The notes: generated by a model not told the origin, from the sequence alone. A stretch of DNA of 64,000 bases from Moraxella macacae 0408225 (GCF_000320365.1 NZ_ANIN01000002.1:620001-684000); one strand, 5' to 3'. Positions 55,417 to 63,194 are shown, counted from the stretch's first letter. Numbers and translations are program-made.

Positions 55417-56724
55417 TTAAAATACCGCCATTAAATGCAACCAACCTGCCAAAAACCCCGTCGCACCGCCCAGTACGATCAAGGTCATCTCATCTTCACG
55501 AAACGCAGGCCTTAGTAAATTTTGAAATTCATTGGGCGTTAATGCCAAAATCCGCTGTTTAAACATACCAAAAATTTTATTGGCGCGGCTTTCATTCAGT
55601 TCAGGATTGCTCATCGGTATCATGGTCGCTTCAATAGACTTATCCACAATGGTGTGTTTTAATTGTCCAAATTCTTTACGCCCAAGCCCATATTTTAGCG
55701 TGGTTTGGATAACCTGCGATTCTAAGATTGGATTGATATGCTCTTTAATTAAACTGCGTGTTTGAGCCGAACGACTGCCATACATCATCTCTTGCATGAT
55801 ATTTTTTAAGGTTACCAAATCGTTGACAACAATATTAGCAAACACATCTGACACTTCTTCTTGGCGTTTCATAAAACCGCCTTGCCAATTAAACACGCCC
55901 ATGTGTGGTTTTTGTAAATGGATAAAGGGCATCTTTTTGCTTAGGCTAAAAAATTTTGGATAACGAACATAATGCGGTTCAACTGGATTAAACACCATCC
56001 AAATTGCAATCCAATTGGTCAAAAATCCCCAAATAGAGGCAAAAAACGGCACAGTCCAATGATAAGGCACGAACCAAAATACCACCATTTGCACAATACC
56101 AAACAAAAATCCAATTAACGCACTGATATGCCAAATAAAATCAATCTCTTTTTGCCCAACCTTTAAAAACATTCGCACCATTAATGCCCGATCAGACTCC
56201 ATTTTATTGACAATCATCTCACGCATATCCACCAAATTTTCTACATTATAAGCAAGTTCGATCACCAGTTGCTTCATCACATCGGGCAATTGCTCATGTC
56301 CATAGGCATAAATTCTGCGTTTTAGGGCATAAGGCAAACTCCCCCATAAACTTGCTGAACGCTCATTCATAATCTCATCAATAAGATTTTCTAAATTGTC
56401 ATTCATTGCGCCACTGATATATTCTGACACTTCTTCAGGGTGCATGGCTTGAAAAAATTCATCTAATGAACCAAGTTTTGACAAAGCCTGATCAACTATC
56501 ACCCCTGATATTTTGCCTGCCTTACGCGGAATGATGCCTTGCCAACCAATACCGCCGCCTGGAAAATTTTTAATCGGAATGCCTAAAAATCCAATCGGAT
56601 AAAACAGCATTTTTAACGCCATCCACACATGCCCCCACGTTACCACTGCCGTTACAAACGGAATGGTTAACATAGCAAAAAATTGGGGGTGATTGACAAT
56701 GGTTTGCCAAAGATGTGTGTGCAT
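55417..56724 (-). CDS. DUF445 domain-containing membrane protein
   Basis: 435 residues from the ATG at 56724 (AGGCTTTGT ahead). Start and end are hydrophobic (MLTIPFVTAVVTWGHVWMALKMLFYP; MTLIVLGGATGFLAGWLHLMAVF). The DUF445 core includes GIPIKNFPGGGIGWQGIIPRKAGKISG, LGRKEFGQLKHTIVDKS and LLRPAFREDEMTLIVLGGATGFLAGW. Two further membrane spans lie mid-protein (about 190-250). DUF445/YheB/YjiN-like proteins are inner-membrane proteins without an assigned reaction. It is divergent from mrdA. Confidence 0.85.
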   Translation of the reverse strand: MHTHLWQTIVNHPQFFAMLTIPFVTAVVTWGHVWMALKMLFYPIGFLGIPIKNFPGGGIGWQGIIPRKAGKISGVIVDQALSKLGSLDEFFQAMHPEEVSEYISGAMNDNLENLIDEIMNERSASLWGSLPYALKRRIYAYGHEQLPDVMKQLVIELAYNVENLVDMREMIVNKMESDRALMVRMFLKVGQKEIDFIWHISALIGFLFGIVQMVVFWFVPYHWTVPFFASIWGFLTNWIAIWMVFNPVEPHYVRYPKFFSLSKKMPFIHLQKPHMGVFNWQGGFMKRQEEVSDVFANIVVNDLVTLKNIMQEMMYGSRSAQTRSLIKEHINPILESQVIQTTLKYGLGRKEFGQLKHTIVDKSIEATMIPMSNPELNESRANKIFGMFKQRILALTPNEFQNLLRPAFREDEMTLIVLGGATGFLAGWLHLMAVF

Positions 56725-56951
56725 ACAAAGCCTATGAATTAGCCAACAAAATACGATTAATAAAACCAAATCCGATACGCAAAATTTTACCAATCGCTAA
56801 AAAAGTACTATCCTATCAAATTTACGCCAAAATTGAAATTTTTTTATCAAAAAAATATGTTAAAATAAATCAATCTATGTCAATATTTTGGCATATTCTT
56901 ATGATTAATTGATTGTTTTAAGTTCCCATTGTTTAAAATTATTTAAAATTT

Positions 56952-58841
56952 ATGAAAGTAACCATTGCCAATAACAACCAAAAAGACCATGTGGTGTTTA
57001 AACGCCGTGTTATTTTTGCTGGATTTTTTGTGTTTTTTGGCTTGCTTGCTTTGGTTGCTCGTTACGCTTATTTGCAAATTTATACCCACGAAAAATACGC
57101 CACACAATCGGATAATAACCGTATTAAACTCATTTCTGCACCGCCCAGTCGCGGTTATATCTATGATCGCAATGGCTACTTGTTGGCAGACAATCGCCCT
57201 GTTTTTACCGCGGTGGTAAGCCCTGATGGCATTGAAGATCCAAAAAAAACCTTAGAATTGCTCACGCCAATTTTTCAGCTTACCCCAGAAGAAGTTGACG
57301 AGGGTTTAAAAGCACTACACAAAAGCAAAAATGAACCTGTTACCATTAAAATCGGTTTAACCGAACAACAAGTCGCCCAATTTAGCGAAAGAAAACCGTT
57401 TTTAAAAGGCGTTAGCATTCAAAGCAAATTGACACGCAGTTATCCGCACGCAGAATTGTTCGCCCATGTAATCGGCTATGTGGGACGCATTAACGATAAA
57501 GAAAGTGAAAATTTGGATAAAAAACGTTACGCAGGCACGGATTTGATTGGCAAACTTGGCATTGAAAAACAATACGAAACGCTGTTGCTTGGCAAACCCG
57601 GCTATCAATCCATTGAAACCAACGCTTACGGTGATGTTATTCGCAAACTTGATACCAAACCGCCCATTGCTGGCAATGATTTGTATTTAAGTTTGGATTA
57701 TGGTTTACAAAAAGTTGCCCACGATGTGTTGGCTGGCAAACGAGCCGCCTTAGTCGCAATAGATCCAAACACAGGCGAGGTATTAGCCTTTGTCAGCAAC
57801 CCAAGTTTTGATCCCAATCCATTTATTTCTGGCATTAGCAGTAAGGCCTACAAAGCACTTCAAGACGATCCCAATATGCCACTGTACAACCGTGCTTTAC
57901 AAGGACAATACCCTCCTGCCTCTACCATTAAACCATTTGCAGGGCTTGGATTAATTGATGCAGGCATCATGACATGGGAAAGCAGCATTTTTGACCCCGG
58001 TTATTTTAGCATTCCAGGTGATAAGCACAAATTCCGCGACTGGAAAAAGTCAGGGCATGGCACGGTAAATTTGCACAAATCCATCACACAATCCGTGGAC
58101 ACTTATTATTATAAAACCTCATACCAAATGGGCATTGATCGTTTGCACGATTGGATGACGCGTTTTAATTTTGGCAAAAAAACAGGCATTGATCTACCGC
58201 ACGAAAAAACCGGAGTTTATCCATCTACCGCATGGAAAATGAAAACTTACAAAAAAGCGTGGCGACCAGGTGAGACAATTTCAGCAAGTATTGGACAAGG
58301 TTACTTTTTGGCAACGCCACTACAAGTTGCCAATGCCACTGCTATGCTTGCTGCCACAGGACAACACATAACACCGCATATTTTGCAAAAATCCACAGGC
58401 GCAATTGATGTACAAATTGCCAATAAACCTGACGGTAAAATTGCATTTAATGGCACAGAAAAAGACTGGAAACGCATGCAAAATGCAATGGAGGACACGG
58501 TAAAAAATGGCACAGCAAAAAAAGTCTATACCTCACAATACCGCCTGGCAGGCAAAACAGGCACCGCCCAGGTAAAATCCATTGCTCAAGGCAAACGTTA
58601 TAACGAATCAACCTTAAATGAACGCCACCGCGATCACGGCTGGTTTATTGCTTTTGCCCCTGTAGAAAACCCACAAATTGCCGTAGCTTTGATTGTAGAA
58701 AATGGACGCGGCGGCAGTATTGTTGCCCCTCTTGCCAAACAAGTGATTGATTATTGGATTTTACAACGCGACACAAATCCAATATTGCCACCGACCGCTA
58801 CAGGATCAGAAAAAGCACCCAACAAAGCAACAAAAAGTTAA
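56952..58841 (+). CDS. mrdA: Penicillin-binding protein 2 (elongasome transpeptidase)
   Basis: 629 residues. One N-terminal membrane span (about 20-42) is followed by the pedestal domain (SAPPSRGYIYDRNGYLLADNRP) and the transpeptidase domain. The active serine is in YPPASTIKPF (S-x-x-K), the second motif is SVDTYYY (S-x-D), and the third KTGTAQ. GETISASIGQGYFLATPLQ is a class B PBP2 signature. It cross-links lateral-wall peptidoglycan with RodA. rodA is not adjacent; rsmD follows 7 bp downstream. No clear ribosome-binding site precedes the ATG. Confidence 0.96.
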   Translation: MKVTIANNNQKDHVVFKRRVIFAGFFVFFGLLALVARYAYLQIYTHEKYATQSDNNRIKLISAPPSRGYIYDRNGYLLADNRPVFTAVVSPDGIEDPKKTLELLTPIFQLTPEEVDEGLKALHKSKNEPVTIKIGLTEQQVAQFSERKPFLKGVSIQSKLTRSYPHAELFAHVIGYVGRINDKESENLDKKRYAGTDLIGKLGIEKQYETLLLGKPGYQSIETNAYGDVIRKLDTKPPIAGNDLYLSLDYGLQKVAHDVLAGKRAALVAIDPNTGEVLAFVSNPSFDPNPFISGISSKAYKALQDDPNMPLYNRALQGQYPPASTIKPFAGLGLIDAGIMTWESSIFDPGYFSIPGDKHKFRDWKKSGHGTVNLHKSITQSVDTYYYKTSYQMGIDRLHDWMTRFNFGKKTGIDLPHEKTGVYPSTAWKMKTYKKAWRPGETISASIGQGYFLATPLQVANATAMLAATGQHITPHILQKSTGAIDVQIANKPDGKIAFNGTEKDWKRMQNAMEDTVKNGTAKKVYTSQYRLAGKTGTAQVKSIAQGKRYNESTLNERHRDHGWFIAFAPVENPQIAVALIVENGRGGSIVAPLAKQVIDYWILQRDTNPILPPTATGSEKAPNKATKS

Positions 58842-58848
58842 AACCCAA

Positions 58849-59472
58849 ATGAAAAAAACAAGCAAGCAACAAATAAGCAACAAGCAACAACTTAGCCACG
58901 TTCGTATCATCGCAGGTGAATATCGACGGCGCAATGTTGGTTTTATCGATGCAAATGGACTGCGTCCAACGCCCGATCGCGTGCGCGAAACTGTGTTTAA
59001 TTGGTTGGCGGACAGCCTTGTCAATGCACGCGTACTGGACTGCTGTGCAGGCAGTGGCGTGCTTGGTTTTGAAAGTTTATCGCGTGGTGCTTCATTGGTG
59101 CATATGATTGAACCCAATCGCAATCAGTTTTTAGAGTTGCACAACAGCCGTCAAATGTTACAAATTCACCCCAGCAAACTCAACATTCACCAAGGTTATG
59201 CCGAAAACGTATTGCCAACCCTTGAAAAAACAGCGTTTGATATGGTTTTTATCGATCCGCCTTATGGGTTAAATCTTTGGCAAACCATGTTACATCTGTT
59301 GATAGACAACCAATTAATTAACAACAATACCTTAATTTATATTGAAGCCAATCAAGCACATCATGAAATTTTAGGCAATGACTACGCACGCCTTTTTGAA
59401 ATTAAATATAAAAAAATGGGGCAAATTTTTGTAGGGATTTATCAGCTTGACTTAAAGTCTAGTTTGACTTAA
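58849..59472 (+). CDS. rsmD: 16S rRNA (guanine(966)-N2)-methyltransferase RsmD
   Basis: 207 residues from the ATG at 58849; the open frame overlaps the 3' end of mrdA but the family begins at VRIIAGEYRRRNVGF. RPTPDRVRETVFNWL, the SAM loop LDCCAGSGVLGFESLSRGA and the catalytic DPPYGLN are diagnostic. It methylates G966 of 16S rRNA. The N-terminus has a lysine/glutamine-rich stretch from a short repeat (SKQQISNKQQ). A duplicated CTTAAAGTCT unit crosses the stop codon. Confidence 0.94.
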   Translation: MKKTSKQQISNKQQLSHVRIIAGEYRRRNVGFIDANGLRPTPDRVRETVFNWLADSLVNARVLDCCAGSGVLGFESLSRGASLVHMIEPNRNQFLELHNSRQMLQIHPSKLNIHQGYAENVLPTLEKTAFDMVFIDPPYGLNLWQTMLHLLIDNQLINNNTLIYIEANQAHHEILGNDYARLFEIKYKKMGQIFVGIYQLDLKSSLT

Positions 59473-59476
59473 AGTC

Positions 59477-59659
59477 TTAGCTTAACCACTGCGGACTTTT
59501 AAACAAACTAAATCCTACCACAAACAAAAATGCAAACACACACATAATCACCAACACCCACATCAAACTGTGCATGGTAATCGTCGGTTTATAACGGATT
59601 TCGTCTGTTATGTTTAGGTTGTCTATCTTGTCGTGCGGTGGTATGTTTAGTTGATTCAT
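59477..59659 (-). CDS. Small single-span membrane protein, function unknown
   Basis: 60 residues from the ATG at 59659 (AAGG 10 bp upstream). The soluble N-terminus of about 28 residues is followed by one strong membrane span (LMWVLVIMCVFAFLFVVGFSLF) and a short SPQWLS tail. No family is recognised. The coding-like composition, a clear hydrophobic span and a ribosome-binding site support it as a real gene. It ends 4 bp from the convergent rsmD stop. Confidence 0.55.
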   Translation of the reverse strand: MNQLNIPPHDKIDNLNITDEIRYKPTITMHSLMWVLVIMCVFAFLFVVGFSLFKSPQWLS

Positions 59660-59958
59660 CAATGATTTACCTTAGCTTATCGCCTAAAAAGTGCAAATAA
59701 TGGGTAAAAAATACAAAAACTCATTTATTTTTACAGTATAACGGTTAAATGTTACATAATTATAACAATAATAAAATTATTTTAAATGCCATTTGTCAGA
59801 CAGATTAAGCGTTAATCTAATTTTACTTATTAAAACCAACTAAAAATTCAATTTATCACCATTTATCGTAGAATTTATCATCAATTTGGCTATTTTTTGG
59901 TTGTAATTTATCGCCAATCCCCTTAGAATAGCTATTTTTTAGCCAAGATTTTGCAATT
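59660..59958 (+). promoter_or_regulatory. Divergent intergenic region with promoter of the TetR-family gene
   Basis: 299 bp between the small membrane gene and the TetR-family gene. TTGTAA (59901-59906), a 17-bp spacer and TAGAAT (59924-59929) form a plausible promoter 30 bp before the start codon. Upstream, the word ATTTATC occurs four times within 80 bp, and GGCTATTTTTT/GCTATTTTTTAGCC repeats flank the promoter and could be an autoregulatory site. No other gene is seen. Confidence 0.5.
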
Positions 59959-60612
59959 ATGCCAACCAAAACCCCAAAAAAAATCAGAACCCCACGCACC
60001 CAACAAAAACGCCAAACGCGTCAGGCCTTTTTTCAGGCAGTGTTAGATTTGTCTTTTGCAGGTCATGCGTTTTCTTCGCTGTCATTACGCCACATTTCTC
60101 GTCAAGTGGGCGTTGTACCGACGGCTTTTTATCGTCATTTTAGCGACATGCACGAACTTGGAGCAAGCCTTGTCAATGAAGAGCTTGGATCGGCATTATT
60201 GAGATTGCGAGAACATTTGCAACTGGGAAAAACACGCACGCATGATAACCAAATTAGCAGCAGTGTGAAATTGTTTTTTGAAAGTGTGGATCAATCGCCC
60301 TTGTATTGGCATTTTATCGTCTCTGAACGTTACGGAGGCAACAAAGCAGTACAGCAGGCATTGGAGCAACAAATTCGGATTTTTGTCAAAAGTTTAAGTG
60401 ATGATTTGGGTATGCAGCCTGCGTTTAAAAATTTATCACAAGATATCCGCTTGTTAATTGCTGATATGGGGGTAAATTTGTTTTTTTCGTGGGTGTATAA
60501 TTGGCTAAAATTTGATAAAGATCAAACCGAAGAAAAAACCGCCTACCTACAACGTGCCACCGAACAAGCAAAGGTGTTGTTTTATGGTGTAAGTAACTGG
60601 AAAGGCAAGTAA
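59959..60612 (+). CDS. TetR family regulator, FabR/DesT-like
   Basis: 217 residues. The helix-turn-helix region FSSLSLRHISRQVGVVPTAFYRHFSDMHELGASLVNEELG is very close to E. coli FabR (…[22 protein letters not shown]…) and Pseudomonas DesT. Those regulators sense the ratio of unsaturated to saturated acyl-CoA and control fabA/fabB or desaturase genes. The C-terminal ligand domain (about 75-210) is more divergent. The lysine-rich N-terminus (TPKKIRTPRTQQKRQTRQ) probably contacts DNA. No desaturase gene is adjacent, so the target is unknown. Confidence 0.8.
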   Translation: MPTKTPKKIRTPRTQQKRQTRQAFFQAVLDLSFAGHAFSSLSLRHISRQVGVVPTAFYRHFSDMHELGASLVNEELGSALLRLREHLQLGKTRTHDNQISSSVKLFFESVDQSPLYWHFIVSERYGGNKAVQQALEQQIRIFVKSLSDDLGMQPAFKNLSQDIRLLIADMGVNLFFSWVYNWLKFDKDQTEEKTAYLQRATEQAKVLFYGVSNWKGK

Positions 60613-60693
60613 CAAGCAGTGCACCATAAATTTAATTGTCATAAGATTAATTGTAATGGTTTTGTTAAAAGTGATAAAAAAGTGATAAAAAAC

Positions 60694-60723
60694 TTGAAAT
60701 TTGGTTCAAAAATTTTATATAAT
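60694..60723 (+). promoter_or_regulatory. Promoter of the tmRNA gene
   Basis: TTGAAA (60694-60699) and TATAAT (60718-60723) with an 18-bp spacer, ending 12 bp before the mature tmRNA 5' end. A duplicated AGTGATAAAAA lies just upstream. Confidence 0.75.
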
Positions 60724-60735
60724 GGCTATCTACTT

Positions 60736-61093
60736 GGGGATGTTCTGGCTTCGACGCTGGTAATGAAACTCAATGATGCATGTCAAGAGCGTATGTCTCT
60801 TGTAAATAAACGTACATTTTAAATAGTCGCAAACGACGAAACTTACGCACTAGCAGCCTAAGGGTTGCTTGGGACGGTACAGATTGCCTTTGGTTTGGTT
60901 GCTCTCCCAGATGCGAACGCACAAAGGATAGTTTTGGCTTTTGTCTTGCAAGCCAAAGCGAATTTTTAGAGACTCGCCGTTGGCATCCTGACTGTCGGTT
61001 CGCCAAAGGTTAAAGCCATAGACAGACTCTAAGCATGTAGAGTCATGGGCGTAGTGCTGGCGGACGCGGGTTCAACTCCCGCCATCTCCACCA
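60736..61093 (+). ncRNA. ssrA: Transfer-messenger RNA (tmRNA)
   Basis: The 5' end GGGGATGTTCTGGCTTCGACG is the conserved tmRNA start. GGGGATG pairs with CATCTCC near the 3' end (61083-61089; one G-U pair), followed by the ACCA end. GGTTCAACTCCCGCC forms the T-arm. The tag reading frame is GCA AAC GAC ... GCC TAA at 60829-60861 and encodes ANDETYALAA, differing from the E. coli tag at one position (T for N). tmRNA with SmpB frees stalled ribosomes. smpB is not in the window. The 3' end is a classic integration site, and prophage sequence follows directly. Confidence 0.97.
61068..61093 (+). other. Presumed prophage attachment site (attL) at the tmRNA 3' end
   Basis: The T-arm and acceptor end of ssrA is the usual target of P4-type integrases. 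An integrase start codon follows 199 bp downstream and phage genes follow that. The second copy (attR) must lie beyond the window, so the exact core is not defined. Inferred from position. Confidence 0.5.
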
Positions 61094-61139
61094 TCTATCA
61101 ACCATCACAAAGTATCACCACCTAACCCAACCTACCCAA

Positions 61140-61170
61140 ACCCCTTGTAAACACAGTGTTTATAAGGGGT
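61140..61170 (+). terminator. Rho-independent terminator after tmRNA
   Basis: ACCCCTTGTAAACAC pairs with TGTTTATAAGGGGT (one mismatch region) and is followed by TTTT. It lies 47 bp after the tmRNA end, on the prophage side of the presumed attachment site. Confidence 0.8.
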
Positions 61171-61291
61171 TTTTAGTGGTTAAAACTGTCATGGGTTGTC
61201 ATAAAGCACCCTTTACAAACGCATTCTATCAAGCTAAAATACCACACATATCACACACCGAAACACACACAATTAAAACACACAGTTAAAA

Positions 61292-61390
61292 ATGCCACTT
61301 ACCGATCACCAAATAAAATCACTCAAGCCAACCGAAAAACGCTACAGCAAATCAGACGGCGACGGCTTATTTATTGATGTATCGCTTTAA
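61292..61390 (+). pseudogene. Truncated P4-type tyrosine integrase (N-terminal stub)
   Basis: A 32-codon frame, MPLTDHQIKSLKPTEKRYSK followed by SDGDGLFIDVSL and a stop. This matches the opening of the DUF4102 arm-binding domain of P4-type integrases (MPLTDxxIxxAKPxDKxYKLxDGxGLYLxV). A full integrase has about 400 residues, so over 90% is missing. Similarity ends at about position 61380, inside the 3' end of the oppositely oriented YdaS-like gene, which marks a deletion junction. Its distance and direction relative to ssrA are those of an integrase beside its own attachment site. Confidence 0.8.
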
Positions 61391-61562
61391 TTTCACCATC
61401 TGTTGCTTTTTCAGCCAAAATTGCAAAATATCTTTCAATTTTAGTTTTTTTATTCAACCATTGTCTAATCGCACTTTGGCTTACTCCCAAGGCTTTACTG
61501 GTTATATTTTGATTGCCAAAAAATTGGATTAATTTTGCAATTTCATGATTTTTTTCTTTCAT
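61371..61562 (-). CDS. YdaS/Cro-like phage antirepressor/regulator
   Basis: 63 residues. LIQFFGNQNITSKALGVSQSAIRQWLNKK is a helix-turn-helix of the YdaS/Cro type, followed by a short tail (YFAILAEKATDGEIKAIHQ) as in small Cro-like proteins of lambdoid prophages. It is divergent from the XRE-S24 repressor across a 155-bp operator region. Its promoter carries one of the three shared operators. The gene reads toward the integrase stub, and its last 20 bp overlap the stub. It appears intact. Confidence 0.78.
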   Translation of the reverse strand: MKEKNHEIAKLIQFFGNQNITSKALGVSQSAIRQWLNKKTKIERYFAILAEKATDGEIKAIHQ

Positions 61563-61589
61563 AAAACACCTTTTATTAAAATATTGGTT

Positions 61590-61618
61590 ATTATATAAGT
61601 TATCTTATTAATTATCAA
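61590..61618 (-). promoter_or_regulatory. Promoter of the YdaS-like gene with operator copy 1
   Basis: On the minus strand: TTGATA (complement of 61613-61618), a 17-bp spacer, TATAAT (complement of 61590-61595). The palindrome ATAAGTTATCTTAT (61595-61608) lies in the spacer and touches the -10. Same layout as the other two prophage promoters. Confidence 0.72.
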
Positions 61619-61651
61619 TCATAATTTTTGATTAAATATAATTAATCTGTT

Positions 61652-61680
61652 TTGATTTTATATAAGGTCGCTTATATAAT
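61652..61680 (+). promoter_or_regulatory. Promoter of the S24 repressor gene with operator copy 2
   Basis: TTGATT (61652-61657), a 17-bp spacer and TATAAT (61675-61680). The spacer holds TTATATAAG-GTCG-CTTATATAA (61658-61679), a perfect 9-bp inverted repeat with core ATAAG-N4-CTTAT (61662-61675). Occupation would block the repressor's own promoter, so negative autoregulation is expected. Confidence 0.75.
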
Positions 61681-61717
61681 AAAAATAATTTTAGCAACAC
61701 AAAGGTTATTTATTACT

Positions 61718-62386
61718 ATGGAATTAAAAACCCGCCTAAAAATCGCAAGAAAAAAAGCAGGATTTACTCAAGCCCAAGTTGCCGATGAAATTGAGGGATT
61801 AACCCAATCAGCCTATTCACAGCTTGAAAGTGGAAAAGTAAAAAGCAGTGGCAAAATCGTAGAGTTGGCGGATTTTTTTGGCGTTAATTCAACGTGGCTT
61901 GCAACAGGGACAGGCGAGATGCAATTAACCAAGGAAGTCGCTAAACCAAAGCCATCAAGCAATCATCAACGCATACCGATTATTGCGATAAACCAAGCCT
62001 CATCGTTTAAAAAAACCAATCATTACGATGACTATATCGACATGCCAATCAATGACAGCGACAATTATAGCGATGACACCTACGCACTGCGTATCGACGG
62101 CGTTACCATGATACGCGACTTTTATCCAGGTGATATTGCCTTTATTAACCCAAATAAAGAGCCGCTTAACGGTGATTTTGTAGTGGCGGTTGTTACCACC
62201 AAAAAAGACACAGAAACCATATTCAAAAAATACAAAATTCATTATGACAACGCAACTGGTGCAGAATGGTTTGAGCTTATCTCAAGCGATTTGACATTTT
62301 ACCCAATAGACAGCCGTAGAGAACCGTTTAAGGTAATCGGCGTGGCGATTGGCAAATTTGTAACGTTTAAGCGTGGACGCAATTAA
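61718..62386 (+). CDS. XRE family phage repressor with S24 (LexA-like) C-terminal domain
   Basis: 222 residues from the ATG at 61718; the frame is open 22 codons further up through the promoter, so the shorter form is used. The N-terminal helix-turn-helix (LKTRLKIARKKAGFTQAQVADEI, SAYSQLESGKVKSS) is followed by a linker and an S24 fold (YALRIDGVTMIRDFYPGD, residues 122-139). The position of the catalytic serine (G-D-S-M in LexA/CI) reads G-V-T-M, with threonine at 130. A lysine is present near 170. No clear Ala-Gly cleavage site is visible in the linker. It is probably the prophage master repressor (CI), acting on the ATAAG-N4-CTTAT operators. Confidence 0.85.
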   Translation: MELKTRLKIARKKAGFTQAQVADEIEGLTQSAYSQLESGKVKSSGKIVELADFFGVNSTWLATGTGEMQLTKEVAKPKPSSNHQRIPIIAINQASSFKKTNHYDDYIDMPINDSDNYSDDTYALRIDGVTMIRDFYPGDIAFINPNKEPLNGDFVVAVVTTKKDTETIFKKYKIHYDNATGAEWFELISSDLTFYPIDSRREPFKVIGVAIGKFVTFKRGRN

Positions 62387-62429
62387 TTTTATTCATGAAA
62401 TTTTACCCATGAAATTAAAAGGGGTATTT

Positions 62430-62480
62430 ATGAGTTATTTGGCTAAGAATCTTGATTATTTATTGCACAAAACCGATTGA
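62430..62480 (+). pseudogene. N-terminal remnant of a second XRE-type repressor
   Basis: A strong ribosome-binding site (AAAAGGGGTATTT) precedes an ATG reading MSYLAKNLDYLLHKTD and then a stop. This resembles the first helix of phage repressors (M-x-x-L-A-x-N-L-x-Y-L). No helix-turn-helix follows. The good translation signal with only 16 codons suggests a truncated gene or, less likely, a leader peptide. Confidence 0.4.
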
Positions 62481-62508
62481 GCACGAACCAATTACAAAAG
62501 GCAAATCA

Positions 62509-62805
62509 TGCAAAATAATCTAACAGGTATCGGAACAATCAGACGAGAAAACACCAAAAAACTATTACAGAGCATGGATTGTCAAGGGGCGAATTTTCAG
62601 AAAAATCAGGCATTTCATATGCCTTGTTATCCGATGGACAGGTCATTGCCATAGACACCTCGGCCAGACGGATTTTTGACGGTGAGATTTATGCTTTTCG
62701 CAAAAATGATGAAATAAAAGTTAAGTATTTATTCAAAACCAACGACGGTTTTAAAGCCATATCAAGAAACGATGACAAACTAAGATACCCCCACCAACAA
62801 CAGCT
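62509..62805 (+). pseudogene. Decayed XRE-S24 repressor (frameshifted and internally deleted)
   Basis: An ATG at 62509 reads MQNNLTGIGTIRRENTKKLL and QSMDCQG, the usual start of repressors with I-R-R-E-N-x-x-x-L. The homology then moves to the -1 frame at about 62579 (EFSEKSGISYALLS, a recognition-helix segment). This joins directly to the end of an S24 domain (VIAIDTSARRIFDGEIYAFR, then KVKYLF and FKAISRND with LRYP). The middle of the protein, about 100 residues, is missing, and the C-terminus is replaced by terminator sequence. Two independent lesions make a functional product unlikely. Confidence 0.65.
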
Positions 62806-62832
62806 TTTAACCGCCTTTTGGCGGTTTTTTGT
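62806..62832 (+). terminator. Rho-independent terminator after the repressor remnants
   Basis: AACCGCC-TTTT-GGCGGTT followed by a run of T residues, a compact textbook hairpin. It separates the repressor transcript from the early promoter downstream. Confidence 0.88.
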
Positions 62833-62922
62833 TGTTAAAAAATTCTTATTAATACAAATCATTAAAATATAAGAAAAAAATAAAATATTTAATAAAAATA
62901 TGATAAAAACAATAAATATTGC

Positions 62923-62951
62923 TTGACTTATTTTATAAGTATTCTTATAAT
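62923..62951 (+). promoter_or_regulatory. Early-operon promoter with operator copy 3
   Basis: TTGACT (62923-62928), a 17-bp spacer and TATAAT (62946-62951): a near-consensus sigma-70 promoter. The palindrome TTATAAG-TATT-CTTATAA, core ATAAGTATTCTTAT (62935-62948), lies across the spacer and the -10. It drives the gene at 62982 and those after it and is probably shut off by the S24 repressor. Confidence 0.78.
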
Positions 62952-62981
62952 ACCCCAATCACCAACCAAAAGGAGCAATTT

Positions 62982-63191
62982 ATGAAAATTGGCGAACTCA
63001 AACAACGCATGCATTTAAAACACAAAACCACAGGCAAGATTTTTCAAGTCTCAAAACGCCATTTTGGCATTTATCTCATTGACATCAAAACACGCGAGCC
63101 AAAATACATACTAGCCCGCCCAAGTGATGACAAAGAGCGTGAAATTGTAGAGTTTGAATACGCCGAACGCCTGCCAGTTCCGTTTGCCTAG
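62982..63191 (+). CDS. Hypothetical phage early protein
   Basis: 69 residues. AAAGGAGCAATTT precedes the ATG. The protein is basic at the start (MKIGELKQRMHLKHKTTGK), followed by strands IFQVSKRHFGIYLIDIKTREPKYILARPSDD, which look like a small beta-barrel or SH3-like fold. No family is recognised. It is the first gene after the operator-containing promoter. Confidence 0.7.
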   Translation: MKIGELKQRMHLKHKTTGKIFQVSKRHFGIYLIDIKTREPKYILARPSDDKEREIVEFEYAERLPVPFA

Positions 63192-63194
63192 GCG

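Noticed and set aside
60619-60822. 67-codon open frame upstream of and across the tmRNA 5' half
   Set aside because: It overlaps the conserved 5' part of ssrA; the composition is that of the RNA gene and its promoter, with no ribosome-binding site.
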